From Comamonas phosphati (GTDB taxonomy: Bacteria; Pseudomonadota; Gammaproteobacteria; Burkholderiales; Burkholderiaceae_C): a stretch of DNA of 64,000 nt. This document shows positions 21,155 through 29,280 of the stretch, piece after piece. The DNA lies in contig NZ_BMEU01000009.1 of NCBI RefSeq assembly GCF_014637085.1, positions 93,212-157,211 on the forward strand. The letters run 5' to 3'. The translations under genes were made by a program, and so were the position numbers. The notes beneath the pieces are model-generated. The model worked only from the letters and a program-made list of their open reading frames with translations, searched no databases and had not been told where the DNA came from. Position 1 is the stretch's first letter. Each line of letters begins with the position of its first letter.

Positions 21155-21943
21155 TCAAGGTTGTGGGGTAGAAGATTCGTGGGCATAAACATGGACGCGC
21201 AGCAGCCTGCGCTCCAGCACCAGGCAGGCCTGGTACAGCAGCAGGCCCATGGCGGCGATCAGCACCAAGGCCGCGAACATCAGCGTGGTGTCCATCATGC
21301 CCTGGGCGGCGATGACCACGGCGCCCAGGCCGCGGCTGGCGCCCATGAACTCGGCCACCACGGCGCCGACCAGGGCCAGCACCACGGCCACACGCAGGCC
21401 CGCGAGGATGGCGGGCAGGCCCGTAGGCAGCTTGAGAAGCAGCAGCGTCTGCAGCCGCGTGGCGCCCAGCATGCGAAACAGCTGCAGACGCTGGGCATCG
21501 ACCTGCCGCAAGCCCGTGAGCGTGTTCTCCATCAGCGGGAAAAAACAGATCAGCGCCGTGATCAGCACCGTGGGCAGCATGCCGAAGCCGAACCACAGCA
21601 CGAACAGCGGCGCCAGCGCCAGCTTGGGCACGACCTGGCTGACCACCACATAGGGCTTGAGCACGCGCTCCAGCAGCGCGGATTCGGCCAGCGCCATGCC
21701 GGCCAGCAGGCCGACCGCGCCGCCTGCGGCCAGTCCCAGCAGCAGGGCCTGCAGCGTGGCCCGGATATGCGGCCAGAAATAGCCCGAGGCCAGGCCGGTC
21801 CACAGCGATTGCGCAATGGCCGAGGGCGCGGGCAGCACCAGGGCCGACAGGCCCCAGGAGCGCACCAGCAGCTCCCACAGGCCCAGCAGGACCACCAGTA
21901 GCGCTGCGGCGATCAACCTGGCCTGGAATGGATTCGGCGTCAT
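21155..21943 (-). CDS. ABC transporter permease
   Basis: 262-residue inner-membrane permease of the SsuC/TauC/ThiX class, with about six hydrophobic segments and the EAA-type loop around MLGATRLQTLLLLKLPTGLPAILAG split at residues 165-190. Its ATG overlaps the stop of the ATPase gene by 4 bases, so the two are translationally coupled. It forms the channel for the NMT1-like binding protein. Confidence 0.92.
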   Translation of the reverse strand: MTPNPFQARLIAAALLVVLLGLWELLVRSWGLSALVLPAPSAIAQSLWTGLASGYFWPHIRATLQALLLGLAAGGAVGLLAGMALAESALLERVLKPYVVVSQVVPKLALAPLFVLWFGFGMLPTVLITALICFFPLMENTLTGLRQVDAQRLQLFRMLGATRLQTLLLLKLPTGLPAILAGLRVAVVLALVGAVVAEFMGASRGLGAVVIAAQGMMDTTLMFAALVLIAAMGLLLYQACLVLERRLLRVHVYAHESSTPQP

Positions 21944-22686
21944 GCGCGGCTCCCGTCCATGGCGGCGCGCACGCGGGCGCAGTAGTCGTTGAAGGCCGCG
22001 CCATGGCGCATGGCCTGGGTGCGCGGCGTGGGCAGGGCGATGGTCCAGTCATCGACGATGCGTCCGCCGTGCATGAGGGCGATGCGGTCGCCCAGGTAGA
22101 CGGCTTCGTTGATGTCGTGGGTGACGAAGAGCACCGTGGTGCCGTGCTCGCGGCAGGTGCGCAGCAGGTCGTCCTGCAGCTCGGCGCGCGTAATGGCATC
22201 CAGCGCGGCAAAGGGCTCGTCCAGCAGTAGCAGCGGCGGCTCCAGGACCAGGGCCCGCGCCAGCGCCACGCGGCTTTGCTGGCCGCCCGAGAGCTGGCGC
22301 GGATGGTGCCCGGCATGGCTGGCCAGGCCCAGCTGCTCCAGCAGCTGCAGCGCGCGCGCCTGGTCCTGCGGCGTGGGCCGGCGCTGCAGCGACACGGGCA
22401 GCAGCACGTTGTGCAGCGCGCTGCGCCAGTCCAGCAGCGTGGGCGCCTGGAACATGAAGCCCACCTGCGGCCCGGGCGCGGCCAGCTCGCCGCCGCGCAG
22501 GATGATGTGGCCGGCCTGGGGCTTCAACAGCCCCGCGGCCAGTTGCAGCAGCGTGGTCTTGCCGCAGCCGCTGCGGCCCAGCAGGCAGTGGAACTCGCCG
22601 GCCTGCAGGCGCCAGTCCACGCCGGCCACCACGGGGGCGCGGCCGGGATAGCTGAAGACCACCTGCTGGATATCGAGGAATGCCAT
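21940..22686 (-). CDS. ABC transporter ATP-binding protein
   Basis: About 248 residues, start MAFLDIQQVVFSYPG at 22686, 4 bases after the LuxC stop. Complete ATPase: Walker A GRSGCGKTT near residue 40, Q-loop, signature LSGGQQSRVALARAL, Walker B LLLLDEPFAALD, and H-loop VTHDINEAVYLGD. Typical of the nitrate/sulphonate/thiamine-precursor transporter group. Energises the permease that follows. Confidence 0.93.
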   Translation of the reverse strand: MAFLDIQQVVFSYPGRAPVVAGVDWRLQAGEFHCLLGRSGCGKTTLLQLAAGLLKPQAGHIILRGGELAAPGPQVGFMFQAPTLLDWRSALHNVLLPVSLQRRPTPQDQARALQLLEQLGLASHAGHHPRQLSGGQQSRVALARALVLEPPLLLLDEPFAALDAITRAELQDDLLRTCREHGTTVLFVTHDINEAVYLGDRIALMHGGRIVDDWTIALPTPRTQAMRHGAAFNDYCARVRAAMDGSRA

Positions 22687-22690
22687 GCCT

Positions 22691-24151
22691 TCAGTCCGAA
22701 TAAGAGGCAAAGGGCTGGGCCGCGAGTTCGGCCGACTGCTCGATCTCGGTCATGCGCACCAGGTCGATCAGGTTGAAGCGCCCGTCGTGGTGCCAGCCGG
22801 CCTCGGGCATGCTCATGGAGCCCAGGGCGCTGATGCGCGTGACGCCGGCCGCGCCCAGCAGGCCGGCCAGCCGGTACAGCGCCTCGGGCGAGGTCGCGAT
22901 GCCGGCGGTCTGCAGATATTCGCGCTGCGCCGCGACCACGGGCACCACGGCCTCGAGGCTGTCCACGCCGACCACGGCAATCGTGCGGTACAGGGCCGTG
23001 GGCGCCAGCGGCTGCAGGCTGTCGCTGTAGGCCACGCTCCAGGGCGCATCCATCGGCCCCAGCAGTTGCTGGTCGTCGCCGGCCCATTCCACGGCCTGTT
23101 GCCACCAGGCCACGGCCGCGCCCTCTTCCAGCGCCAAAGGGCGGCGCGCAAAGCGCCGCTGCAGATTGGCCAGCTCGGCCGTGAGGTAGTCGGCAAAGGC
23201 GCGCGGCGGCACAGCCGCGCCGCGCTCCACGTAGAACACATGGGGCGAATAGCAGCCCTGCTGATCGTAGCGCATCACGTCCCAGGCCGCGAGCCGGGCC
23301 ACGGCGGGCGCCTTGAGCGTATCGAGCGCAGCCGCGCCCACCAGGCCGAAGCCCAGCTTGTGGCCATGCGGCAGAAAGCGCGTGGTCACGGGCAGGCGCC
23401 GGCGCAGCGCATCCAGCGTCTGATGGCCGCCATAGGCCAGCACCGTGTCGGCCTCAGCATAGAGCGCGCCGGCCCCTTCGTCGCCTGCGCCGCCCGCGCC
23501 GCTCCACCAGACCACGGCCAGGCAGTCGGCCAGCGGCGGATGGACCTCGGCCAGCAGCCGCGCCAACCAGCCCGCGAACAGCGGTTCGGCGCTGGCCAGC
23601 TTGCCAATGCTGGGGGCCTTGACCAGCAGGCCGCAGACCAGGCTCCACAGCGACAGCGCGGGCACGTTGCCGGCCCAGCTGTGCACCAGCAGATCGGGCC
23701 CGAAGGCGCGCACCGCACCGCCCTTGGGCGCTGGCTGGAAGCCGTCGAGCACGGCGGGGTTGGCAAAGTCCTCGGCCACAAAGCGCCGCAGCTGCGCGGC
23801 GCGGAAGGTCTTGAAGAAGCCCGTCAGCCCCAGCCGCACCATGTCGGCGTCATAGCCGCTGACCACGGGCAGCCAGGCCTCGGCCTCGCGGCGGTAGGGG
23901 TCGCTGCGGTCCAGCAGCCGCGCGATGGCACGGTCTATCACCTCGATGATTTCGGCCACCGCCATCGTGCGCAGATGGCGGTCGGCGGCCTGGCGCACAT
24001 GGGCGGCCAGCGCCTGCATCTGGGCCGCGCTCAGCACGGGCACGGAGACTTCCAGCCGCACGCCCTCGCGCTCGAAGGGCAGCACCTGCCACTGCACCTC
24101 GTCCTCGCGCAATCCGGGCAGGTAGCCGGCCGTGATCCGTTCGATCTTCAT
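22691..24151 (-). CDS. LuxC-like acyl-CoA / acyl-enzyme reductase
   Basis: 486 residues, homologous to the LuxC fatty-acid reductase family, which takes an activated acyl group and reduces it with NADPH to an aldehyde through an acyl-cysteine. The catalytic cysteine is probably in YDQQGCYSPH near residue 315, and the cofactor-binding region includes SWAGNVPALSLWS near 155. It starts 8 bases after the LuxE-like gene and is followed 4 bases later by the ABC ATPase, so it is an integral member of the riboswitch operon. There is no luciferase or LuxD, so bioluminescence is not the role. Reduction of a carboxylated thiamine precursor is a hypothesis. Confidence 0.85.
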   Translation of the reverse strand: MKIERITAGYLPGLREDEVQWQVLPFEREGVRLEVSVPVLSAAQMQALAAHVRQAADRHLRTMAVAEIIEVIDRAIARLLDRSDPYRREAEAWLPVVSGYDADMVRLGLTGFFKTFRAAQLRRFVAEDFANPAVLDGFQPAPKGGAVRAFGPDLLVHSWAGNVPALSLWSLVCGLLVKAPSIGKLASAEPLFAGWLARLLAEVHPPLADCLAVVWWSGAGGAGDEGAGALYAEADTVLAYGGHQTLDALRRRLPVTTRFLPHGHKLGFGLVGAAALDTLKAPAVARLAAWDVMRYDQQGCYSPHVFYVERGAAVPPRAFADYLTAELANLQRRFARRPLALEEGAAVAWWQQAVEWAGDDQQLLGPMDAPWSVAYSDSLQPLAPTALYRTIAVVGVDSLEAVVPVVAAQREYLQTAGIATSPEALYRLAGLLGAAGVTRISALGSMSMPEAGWHHDGRFNLIDLVRMTEIEQSAELAAQPFASYSD

Positions 24152-24159
24152 GCCAATCC

Positions 24160-25344
24160 TTAAGCGGCCGCAGCCTTCACGAATTCCTCGACGGCCAGCG
24201 AGCAGCCCTTGGCGGCAGCACCTTCGGCACGGCCGAGCAGCAGAAAATGGCCCCCACGCTCGCTCACTGCGTGTAGCCGCTGCCCCCCGAGGGGGCCGCT
24301 TTTTGCCTTGGGGCGGCCCGGCGGCAAAAAGTCCTCGTCAGCCCACAGGCCCACATCCTCGGTCAGGATGGTGGTGACCGCGTTGTAGTTGGCCAGGTCG
24401 CAGTGCACGAGAATGCCGCGCTCGCCGCTCGCCACGCTGCGGCCCGTGACGGGCTCGACCAGGCGCGAGCGTATCCAGTGCGGGCCCGACTTGACCGAGG
24501 GCAGCGTGGCGTTGCCGTCGTCGTAGAACTGCGTGCTCAGCTCGGTCATGCCGTACATGTTGATGCAGTGCGTTCGCGGCACGCCCAGCAGCTGCGACAG
24601 GCCGGCATAGAACTCTTCGAGCGGCAGCTCGCGCGACTGGCCCTTGTAGCCGCCCGTGTCCAGGATGCGGCTGCCCGCCGGCAGGCGGAAGCTGCGGCCT
24701 TCGGCGCGCAGCGCGTCCATCACGTGCACCAGGCTGAAGCTCGCGCCCAGCAGCGCATAGGGCCGGCCCGTGCGCTCGGACTCCTCCAGCGCCGCGTACA
24801 GGCCGGGCAGGTCCAGCCCTTCGGGGGTGAGGAAATAGCGGCTGTCGTCGGTACCGAATTCGGTCCTGGCCAGCGCCAGGTAATGCGCCAGCGACGAGTT
24901 GGGCATGGCCTGCTCGTCGGGAAAGAGAATGCCCATGGGCAGGCGCTGCACGCCGCGCATGAAGCGCTGCGCGAAGTTGCGCGTCATCGACAGGTCGTAG
25001 ACCTCGAGCCTGGGGTGGAAGTGGCGTCCGCGCGCAGCCAGTCCCTTGGCTTGGCCCGTGGTGCCGCTGGTCATGAACACGCGCTCGGCGGGCGAGGCCG
25101 GTTCGCTGCGCAGCTCCATGGCCTTGAAGGCGTCGATGGGCACGGCCGGGATGTCGCTCCAGGTCTTCACATTGCGCAGCGTGGCACCGCGCCGCTGGCA
25201 GAAGCTGCGAAACGGCGTGTTGGATTCGTACTGGTAGGCGAACAGCCGCAGGGCGAGCTGGTCGAACTGGTCGTCGGTGCAGCCATCCATCGCGATGAAT
25301 GCGAGCAGGTCTGCGACCAGCAGGTCGGCCTTGGCCTTGTCCAT
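24160..25344 (-). CDS. LuxE-like acyl-protein synthetase (adenylate-forming) with repeat-derived insertion
   Basis: About 394 residues of the LuxE/PaaK-like adenylate-forming family, which activates a carboxylic acid with ATP and hands it on to a reductase. The ATP motif MTSGTTGQAKG lies near residue 90; CINMYGMTELSTQFYD near 265-285 is the second family motif; LLLGRAEGAAAKGCSLAVEE is the C-terminal motif. The ATG at 25344 (MDKAKADLL) is preceded by AAGGAA and is preferred over upstream starts lying in the riboswitch leader. About 27 residues near 339-365 are translated from a GC-rich repeat (24250-24330) and look like an insertion between ADED and HFLLLGRAEG. First gene of the TPP-riboswitch operon and adjacent to its LuxC partner. 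Confidence 0.85.
   Translation of the reverse strand: MDKAKADLLVADLLAFIAMDGCTDDQFDQLALRLFAYQYESNTPFRSFCQRRGATLRNVKTWSDIPAVPIDAFKAMELRSEPASPAERVFMTSGTTGQAKGLAARGRHFHPRLEVYDLSMTRNFAQRFMRGVQRLPMGILFPDEQAMPNSSLAHYLALARTEFGTDDSRYFLTPEGLDLPGLYAALEESERTGRPYALLGASFSLVHVMDALRAEGRSFRLPAGSRILDTGGYKGQSRELPLEEFYAGLSQLLGVPRTHCINMYGMTELSTQFYDDGNATLPSVKSGPHWIRSRLVEPVTGRSVASGERGILVHCDLANYNAVTTILTEDVGLWADEDFLPPGRPKAKSGPLGGQRLHAVSERGGHFLLLGRAEGAAAKGCSLAVEEFVKAAAA
24250..24330. repeat. Repeat element inserted in frame inside the LuxE-like gene
   Basis: About 81 bases containing TGCCCCCCGAGGGGG and TTTTTGCCTTGGGGCGGCCC, with inner inverted repeats (GCCCCCCGAGGGGGC and TTTTTGCC...GGCAAAAA). It resembles a dispersed intergenic element I associate with Comamonadaceae genomes. 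In this frame it is open and of a length divisible by three, so the gene stays intact. Confidence 0.65.
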
Positions 25345-25350
25345 GGAATT

Positions 25351-25381
25351 CCTTCGAGAGCGGTACATGATGCTCCGAAGG
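25351..25381 (-). promoter_or_regulatory. Ribosome-site-sequestering hairpin, riboswitch expression platform
   Basis: On the minus strand CCTTCG-GAGC pairs with GCTC-T-CGAAGG around a 10-base loop: ten base pairs with one bulged base. The right arm contains the AAGG of the LuxE ribosome site, so the folded form should block translation. The 3' strand of the aptamer P1 helix (AGAGC) can pair with GCTCT of the right arm, offering a ligand-free alternative. Structure read by eye. Confidence 0.6.
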
Positions 25382-25426
25382 CTCCCTGCCCGTGTCGCAT
25401 GGACGCGCGGCCACCTCAGGGTGCAA

Positions 25427-25499
25427 GCTCTTCTTCCGCCGGAATGACCCGGTTCAAGTTCTCGGGTGTGGATCTCAGCACTGGCGTGCACCCCGGAGC
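25427..25499 (-). promoter_or_regulatory. TPP (thiamine pyrophosphate) riboswitch aptamer
   Basis: Minus-strand THI-box features in order: P1 GCTC/GAGC at the ends; CGGGGTGC; a P3 stem GCAC/GTGC; the invariant CTGAGA; ACCCG closing P2; GAACTTGAACC; and P5 CCGG-GTCATT-CCGGCGG, matching the conserved pattern GAACCTGA...GG..AAT..CC..CG. It lies 83 bases before the LuxE start. When TPP binds, the downstream genes should be shut off. This is the first control element of the LuxE-LuxC-ABC operon. Confidence 0.88.
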
Positions 25500-25543
25500 G
25501 GTCGCTATCTTACCGCAGCAGTGCTGGCAAGGCCGGGCCGGCT

Positions 25544-26809
25544 TCAGCTTGCCGCAGCCGGCTCCGTGAAGACCGTCAGCACGCCGGCCAGATGGTGCAG
25601 GCGTGCGTCCATGATCTCGGCCTCGCCCAGCAGGCCGATCAGCGGCACGGAGCCCAGCGCGTGGCGCAGTATCCTGAGCTCCGTATCCGGCCCGCCGAAA
25701 AGTTCGCTGCCGCGGCCATTGCAGCTCACATAGATGGCGCCGCGGATCTGGGGCACCACGGGCTCGCCGCCCGCCGGCCCGGCGCCCTCGGCAAAGTCGG
25801 GCAGCAGGGCATCCTGCAGGGCCGCGCCCATCTGCATGAGCTCGTGCCGTGCCGCATGCTCCTGACGCTGGCAGAAGATGATGGAATGCCCGACCTCCAC
25901 CGACGAGGACAGGGCCACGCCCTGGCGCAGCGGATCCAGGCCCACCAGGTTGAGCACCTGGGCCTCGGGGGTCAGCACCCCGCGCTCCAGCCCATGGCCC
26001 AGCGGCGCAATCGCCGCCTGCGTGTTGCGCAGCGCTCCCAGGGCGGCCTGCCAGCCGCCGCCCTGGTCCGGGCTGGCCTGCACGTCCAGCAGCTGCAGCA
26101 GCCGGGGCAAGGCCGGCTGGCCGCCCAGCGCCAGCAGCACGGAACCGCTGGTTTCGGTGATCTCCAGCCCCTCGCCCAGCGGCATGCAGCCATGGGCCAG
26201 GCGCGAGATGCAAGGCACTTCGGAGGCGAAGGCCACACCCGAAAACCCGCCGCGAAAGACGCCCACCGTGCCGCCGGTGCGCAAAGCCGGCAGATCCTCG
26301 GCCCGGCAGGCAAATTGCACACCCTCGCCCTGCTGGCCGCCCAGGGCGCCGAACAGATGGCCGGTCTGCGTGCGCTCCGACAGTTCCTGCAGCAGCTCGG
26401 CCAGCTCCGGCTGGCCCGCCTCGGAATGCACCAGAGCCGAGTCGGCCTCGAAGCCGGCCTCGCCGTCCATGGCCAGCGGGGCAACGCCCGAATACACGCG
26501 GTAATGCGCGGCCGGCACATCCAGCAGCATCACGGCCAGCGCCGGCGTATCGGGGTACTCATGCGCCATGGCCAGCACGCCGCCGGCCGTGCAACCCACC
26601 CAGTCGGTCACGCGCGGCAGCGACTGGGCCAGCAGCATCAGCATGTCCTGCGCATGGCGCGCATAGGCGTGCGAGGCATAGATCAGGCCCAGGCGCGGAC
26701 GGCTGGCATGGCCGGGCTGCTTCATCTGCATGAACAGCTGCCGCACCACGGATTGCACGGCCTCGCGCCAGTCCGGGTGGCTGGCATGGCCTACGGGGAA
26801 CAACGACAT
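25544..26809 (-). CDS. FIST-domain sensory protein
   Basis: About 421 residues, FIST N and FIST C domains. These domains sense small ligands, often amino acids, in signal transduction proteins. Recognised by segments such as DWVGCTAGGVLAMAHEY near residue 70 and GAIYVSCNGRGSELFGGPDTEL near 350, the latter the FIST C core. No kinase, receiver or GGDEF partner is fused or adjacent, so this is a stand-alone sensor. The ATG at 26809 (MSLFPVGHASH) is preceded by an AGAGGTG site; the longer frame upstream is not credible. Confidence 0.82.
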   Translation of the reverse strand: MSLFPVGHASHPDWREAVQSVVRQLFMQMKQPGHASRPRLGLIYASHAYARHAQDMLMLLAQSLPRVTDWVGCTAGGVLAMAHEYPDTPALAVMLLDVPAAHYRVYSGVAPLAMDGEAGFEADSALVHSEAGQPELAELLQELSERTQTGHLFGALGGQQGEGVQFACRAEDLPALRTGGTVGVFRGGFSGVAFASEVPCISRLAHGCMPLGEGLEITETSGSVLLALGGQPALPRLLQLLDVQASPDQGGGWQAALGALRNTQAAIAPLGHGLERGVLTPEAQVLNLVGLDPLRQGVALSSSVEVGHSIIFCQRQEHAARHELMQMGAALQDALLPDFAEGAGPAGGEPVVPQIRGAIYVSCNGRGSELFGGPDTELRILRHALGSVPLIGLLGEAEIMDARLHHLAGVLTVFTEPAAAS

Positions 26810-26890
26810 GGGCACCTCTTTCGTGTGGGATCTGCTGCGCCACGCACCAGCGGATGCGGCCCGGCGCAGCATGCGCAGGGCCACGGCCCG

Positions 26891-27736
26891 TCAATGGGCG
26901 CGCGAACCGCCGGTCTTTGCCGCAGCCTTCTTGGCCGCGGGCCGGGCCGCGGCTTTCTTGGCGGCAGGCTTGGCGGCGCTCTTGGAAGCAGCATCGGCAG
27001 CACTCTTGGCCGCCGCGGCCTTGGCCGTCTTGGCGGCAGGCTGCGCTGCGCCTTCCGCAGACGCCTTGCCAAAGGACATGACCTGGTCCATCGTGGCCTT
27101 GGCCAGGCCGCCGGCCATCTCGGTGGCACGCTGCGCCGCCATCAGTGTTTCGGGCGGCACGGGTTCGGCCAGGGCCTTGGCCGCAATCTGCTGGAATTGC
27201 TGGGTCAGCGCCCCCCACCACTGCATGGCCTGGTTCAGCGCGGCCTGCGTGGGCTCCGCATCGGCCGGCCCATTGGCCCCCGTTTTGGCCCCCATTTTGG
27301 CTTCCGCTTTGCCCCCCGCTTTGGCTTCACTCCCGGCCCCTGCCTTGCCGCCGGCAGCTGCCGCCGCATTGATGGGCCAGGCGGAAAAATCCTGGGCCAT
27401 GGCGGCCGCCTGCTCGGCGGCGCCGGGGAACGGGAAGGACTTGGCCAGCTCGCCCATGCTGACGTTCATGCCCTTCAAGGTGGACAGCGTCATGCGCTGC
27501 ACCTCCAGCGCCTGGATGGTGGCGGCCAGCGCGCGGCCGTTCTGCTCCAGCCAGAACTGCACGGCCTTGAGTTCGGTGATGCGCTTTTCCACCTCCTCGA
27601 TGCTGACCGTGGGCGCCACCCATTGCGGCATGCCGCCCAGGGGCTTGGCCGCGGAGCCCGCGCTCTGGGCCAGGCCCTGCAGAAAATCGAAGCCGGGGAT
27701 GAACTTGCCAAAGCCGAAGGAGGATGCGTCGCTCAT
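26891..27736 (-). CDS. phaM: PhaM-family polyhydroxyalkanoate granule regulatory protein
   Basis: About 281 residues. The N-terminal half (FGKFIPGFDFLQGL, then QWVAPTVSIEEVEKRITELK) is the PhaM/phasin-like domain that binds PHB synthase and granules. The C-terminal 60 residues are a lysine-alanine-proline tail with AAKPAAKKAAARPAAKKAAA, like histone H1 and the PhaM tail of Cupriavidus, which ties granules to the nucleoid. A middle segment of about 35 residues is a low-complexity KAGAGSEAKAGGKAEAK run. Start ATG at 27736 (MSDASSFGFG). No phaC, phaA or phaB is nearby, so it stands alone. Confidence 0.85.
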   Translation of the reverse strand: MSDASSFGFGKFIPGFDFLQGLAQSAGSAAKPLGGMPQWVAPTVSIEEVEKRITELKAVQFWLEQNGRALAATIQALEVQRMTLSTLKGMNVSMGELAKSFPFPGAAEQAAAMAQDFSAWPINAAAAAGGKAGAGSEAKAGGKAEAKMGAKTGANGPADAEPTQAALNQAMQWWGALTQQFQQIAAKALAEPVPPETLMAAQRATEMAGGLAKATMDQVMSFGKASAEGAAQPAAKTAKAAAAKSAADAASKSAAKPAAKKAAARPAAKKAAAKTGGSRAH

Positions 27737-27907
27737 GATTGCTCTCGCAGAAGGATGTGTGCACCACAGGCCGGCGCCTTCCGATTGAAAGCAACGAGGC
27801 CCACCGTTGCAACACAGCTTAACCCAGAGCCTCCCCGCGCCAAAGAAGGATGCGAGGCCATCAGTGGAAATCCCAGTCACTGCCACCGGCCGCATCCGCA
27901 TGAAGAA

Positions 27908-27932
27908 GGCTTTCGGCCCCGGGCCGGAAGCC
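27908..27932 (-). terminator. Possible terminator after the copper chaperone gene
   Basis: GC-rich hairpin GGCTTTCGGCCC / GGGCCGGAAGCC in the 242-base gap between the copper chaperone and phaM; on the minus strand it is followed by TTCTTC rather than a clean T-run. The rest of this gap shows no gene. Confidence 0.4.
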
Positions 27933-27978
27933 TTGCAGGAAAGCGCGAGGCGGCCGCTGGGTGCCGGTCAGCGCCGCA

Positions 27979-28476
27979 TCAGTGCATATGCCCATGCTGG
28001 GCAGGTGGGGCATCGCCGCCGGCAGGAGCAGCCATGCGCACCGGCACCTGCAGGTGCAGGCGCGAGACCTCGCCCTTGGCATTCTTGAACACCAGGGTGA
28101 TGGGCGCCTGGGTGTCCTTGGCCAGCGGCGCCTTGAGCTGCTGCAGCATGATGTGATAGCCGCCGGGCTTGAGGTCCACGGCCACGCCCTGGGGCAGCTC
28201 CAGTGCTTCGATGGCGCGCATGCGCATCACATCGCCGTCCATCTTCATCTCGTGCACCTCGGCCACGCCGGCCACGGGCGTTTCCACGCCCACCAGCGTC
28301 AACGGCTCCTTGGCCGTCAGGCGCATGAAGGCGCCCGAGCCCTGCTGGCCCGGCACGCTGGCGCGCGCCCAGGCGTTCTGCGCCTCGACATGGGCGGCAT
28401 CCGGATGGGCCAGCACGGCCCCGGAAAACAGCGCCGAGCACATGGCCACCACGGCGGCAAAACCTTGCAATTTCAT
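27979..28476 (-). CDS. Periplasmic copper chaperone PCu(A)C
   Basis: 165-residue exported protein of the PCu(A)C family, which delivers Cu(I) to cytochrome c oxidase. The signal peptide ends ALFSGAVLA-HP. The copper motif is present as VHEMKMDGDVMRM and GGYHIML near residues 75-115 (methionines and histidines of H(M)X10MX21HXM). The tail is histidine-rich (QHGHMH), another copper-binding feature. ATG at 28476. Single gene; partner Sco or cox genes are not in the window. Confidence 0.9.
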   Translation of the reverse strand: MKLQGFAAVVAMCSALFSGAVLAHPDAAHVEAQNAWARASVPGQQGSGAFMRLTAKEPLTLVGVETPVAGVAEVHEMKMDGDVMRMRAIEALELPQGVAVDLKPGGYHIMLQQLKAPLAKDTQAPITLVFKNAKGEVSRLHLQVPVRMAAPAGGDAPPAQHGHMH

Positions 28477-28599
28477 GAAATTCTCTCCAATCGAAGCGGA
28501 TGAAGCCCTGGCATTGTAGGAGCCGCTATCCGGTCGGCGACGCATGGCACAGTGTCCGGACACTACCATTTCAAGCTCGATACAACCCAGGAGACAAGA

Positions 28600-29250
28600 A
28601 TGCTTTCTTTGTGCGGCTTCTCGGCCAGCAACTACTACAACAAGGTCAAGCTGGCCCTGATGGAGAAAAACCTGCCCTTCGAGGAAGAACTGGCATGGAT
28701 CGGCGAGACCAACAGCCAGGCGTCGCCCCTGGGCAAGGTGCCGTATCTGCGCACCGCGCACGGCGCCATCAGCGAATCGGATGCCATCATCGAATATGTG
28801 GAAGCGCAGCCCTCCGGGGTGCGGCTGCTGCCCGCCGATCCGTTTGCGGCGGCCAAGGTGCGCGAGCTGTGCGCCTACCTGAACCTGCACCTGGAGCTGG
28901 TGGCGCGCAATCTCTACCCGCAGGCCTTCTTCGGCGGCAAGGTCAGCGATGCCACGCGCGACAAGTCGCAGGCCCAGCTGGAGAAGAACGTGGCCGCCTT
29001 CGCCAGGATCGCGCGCTTCGATGCGCCGTTCATCGCGGGCGACAGTTTCACGCTGGCCGATTGCAGCGCCATCGTGCACCTGCCGCTGGTCAGCGCCGCG
29101 ACCAGGATCGTCTGCGGCAAGGACGTGCTGGCCGACCTGCCGGTGCGCGACTACCTGGCGCGCATGGGCGAGCGGCCCACGGTGCAGAAGATCAATGCCG
29201 ACCGCAAGGCCAGCACCATGGCCATGATGGAGCGCTACCAGAGCAAGTAA
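28600..29250 (+). CDS. Glutathione S-transferase
   Basis: 216-residue GST. The N-terminal thioredoxin-like domain has LCGFSASNYYNKVKLAL with serine in the usual glutathione-activating position and the SESDAIIEYVE glutathione-binding signature near residue 65. An all-helical C-terminal domain contains FIAGDSFTLADCSAI. ATG at 28600 is preceded by AGGAGACAAG. Detoxification or isomerisation role inferred; substrate unknown. The VOC protein gene follows 30 bases later in the same direction, probably one transcript. Confidence 0.92.
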   Translation: MLSLCGFSASNYYNKVKLALMEKNLPFEEELAWIGETNSQASPLGKVPYLRTAHGAISESDAIIEYVEAQPSGVRLLPADPFAAAKVRELCAYLNLHLELVARNLYPQAFFGGKVSDATRDKSQAQLEKNVAAFARIARFDAPFIAGDSFTLADCSAIVHLPLVSAATRIVCGKDVLADLPVRDYLARMGERPTVQKINADRKASTMAMMERYQSK

Positions 29251-29280
29251 GCACGCCTGCGGTGCTATCGTGGAGTCACT

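Noticed and set aside
22691-25344. Bioluminescence (lux) genes
   Set aside because: luxC- and luxE-like genes are present but there is no luciferase luxA/luxB or luxD, and control is by TPP, not quorum sensing.
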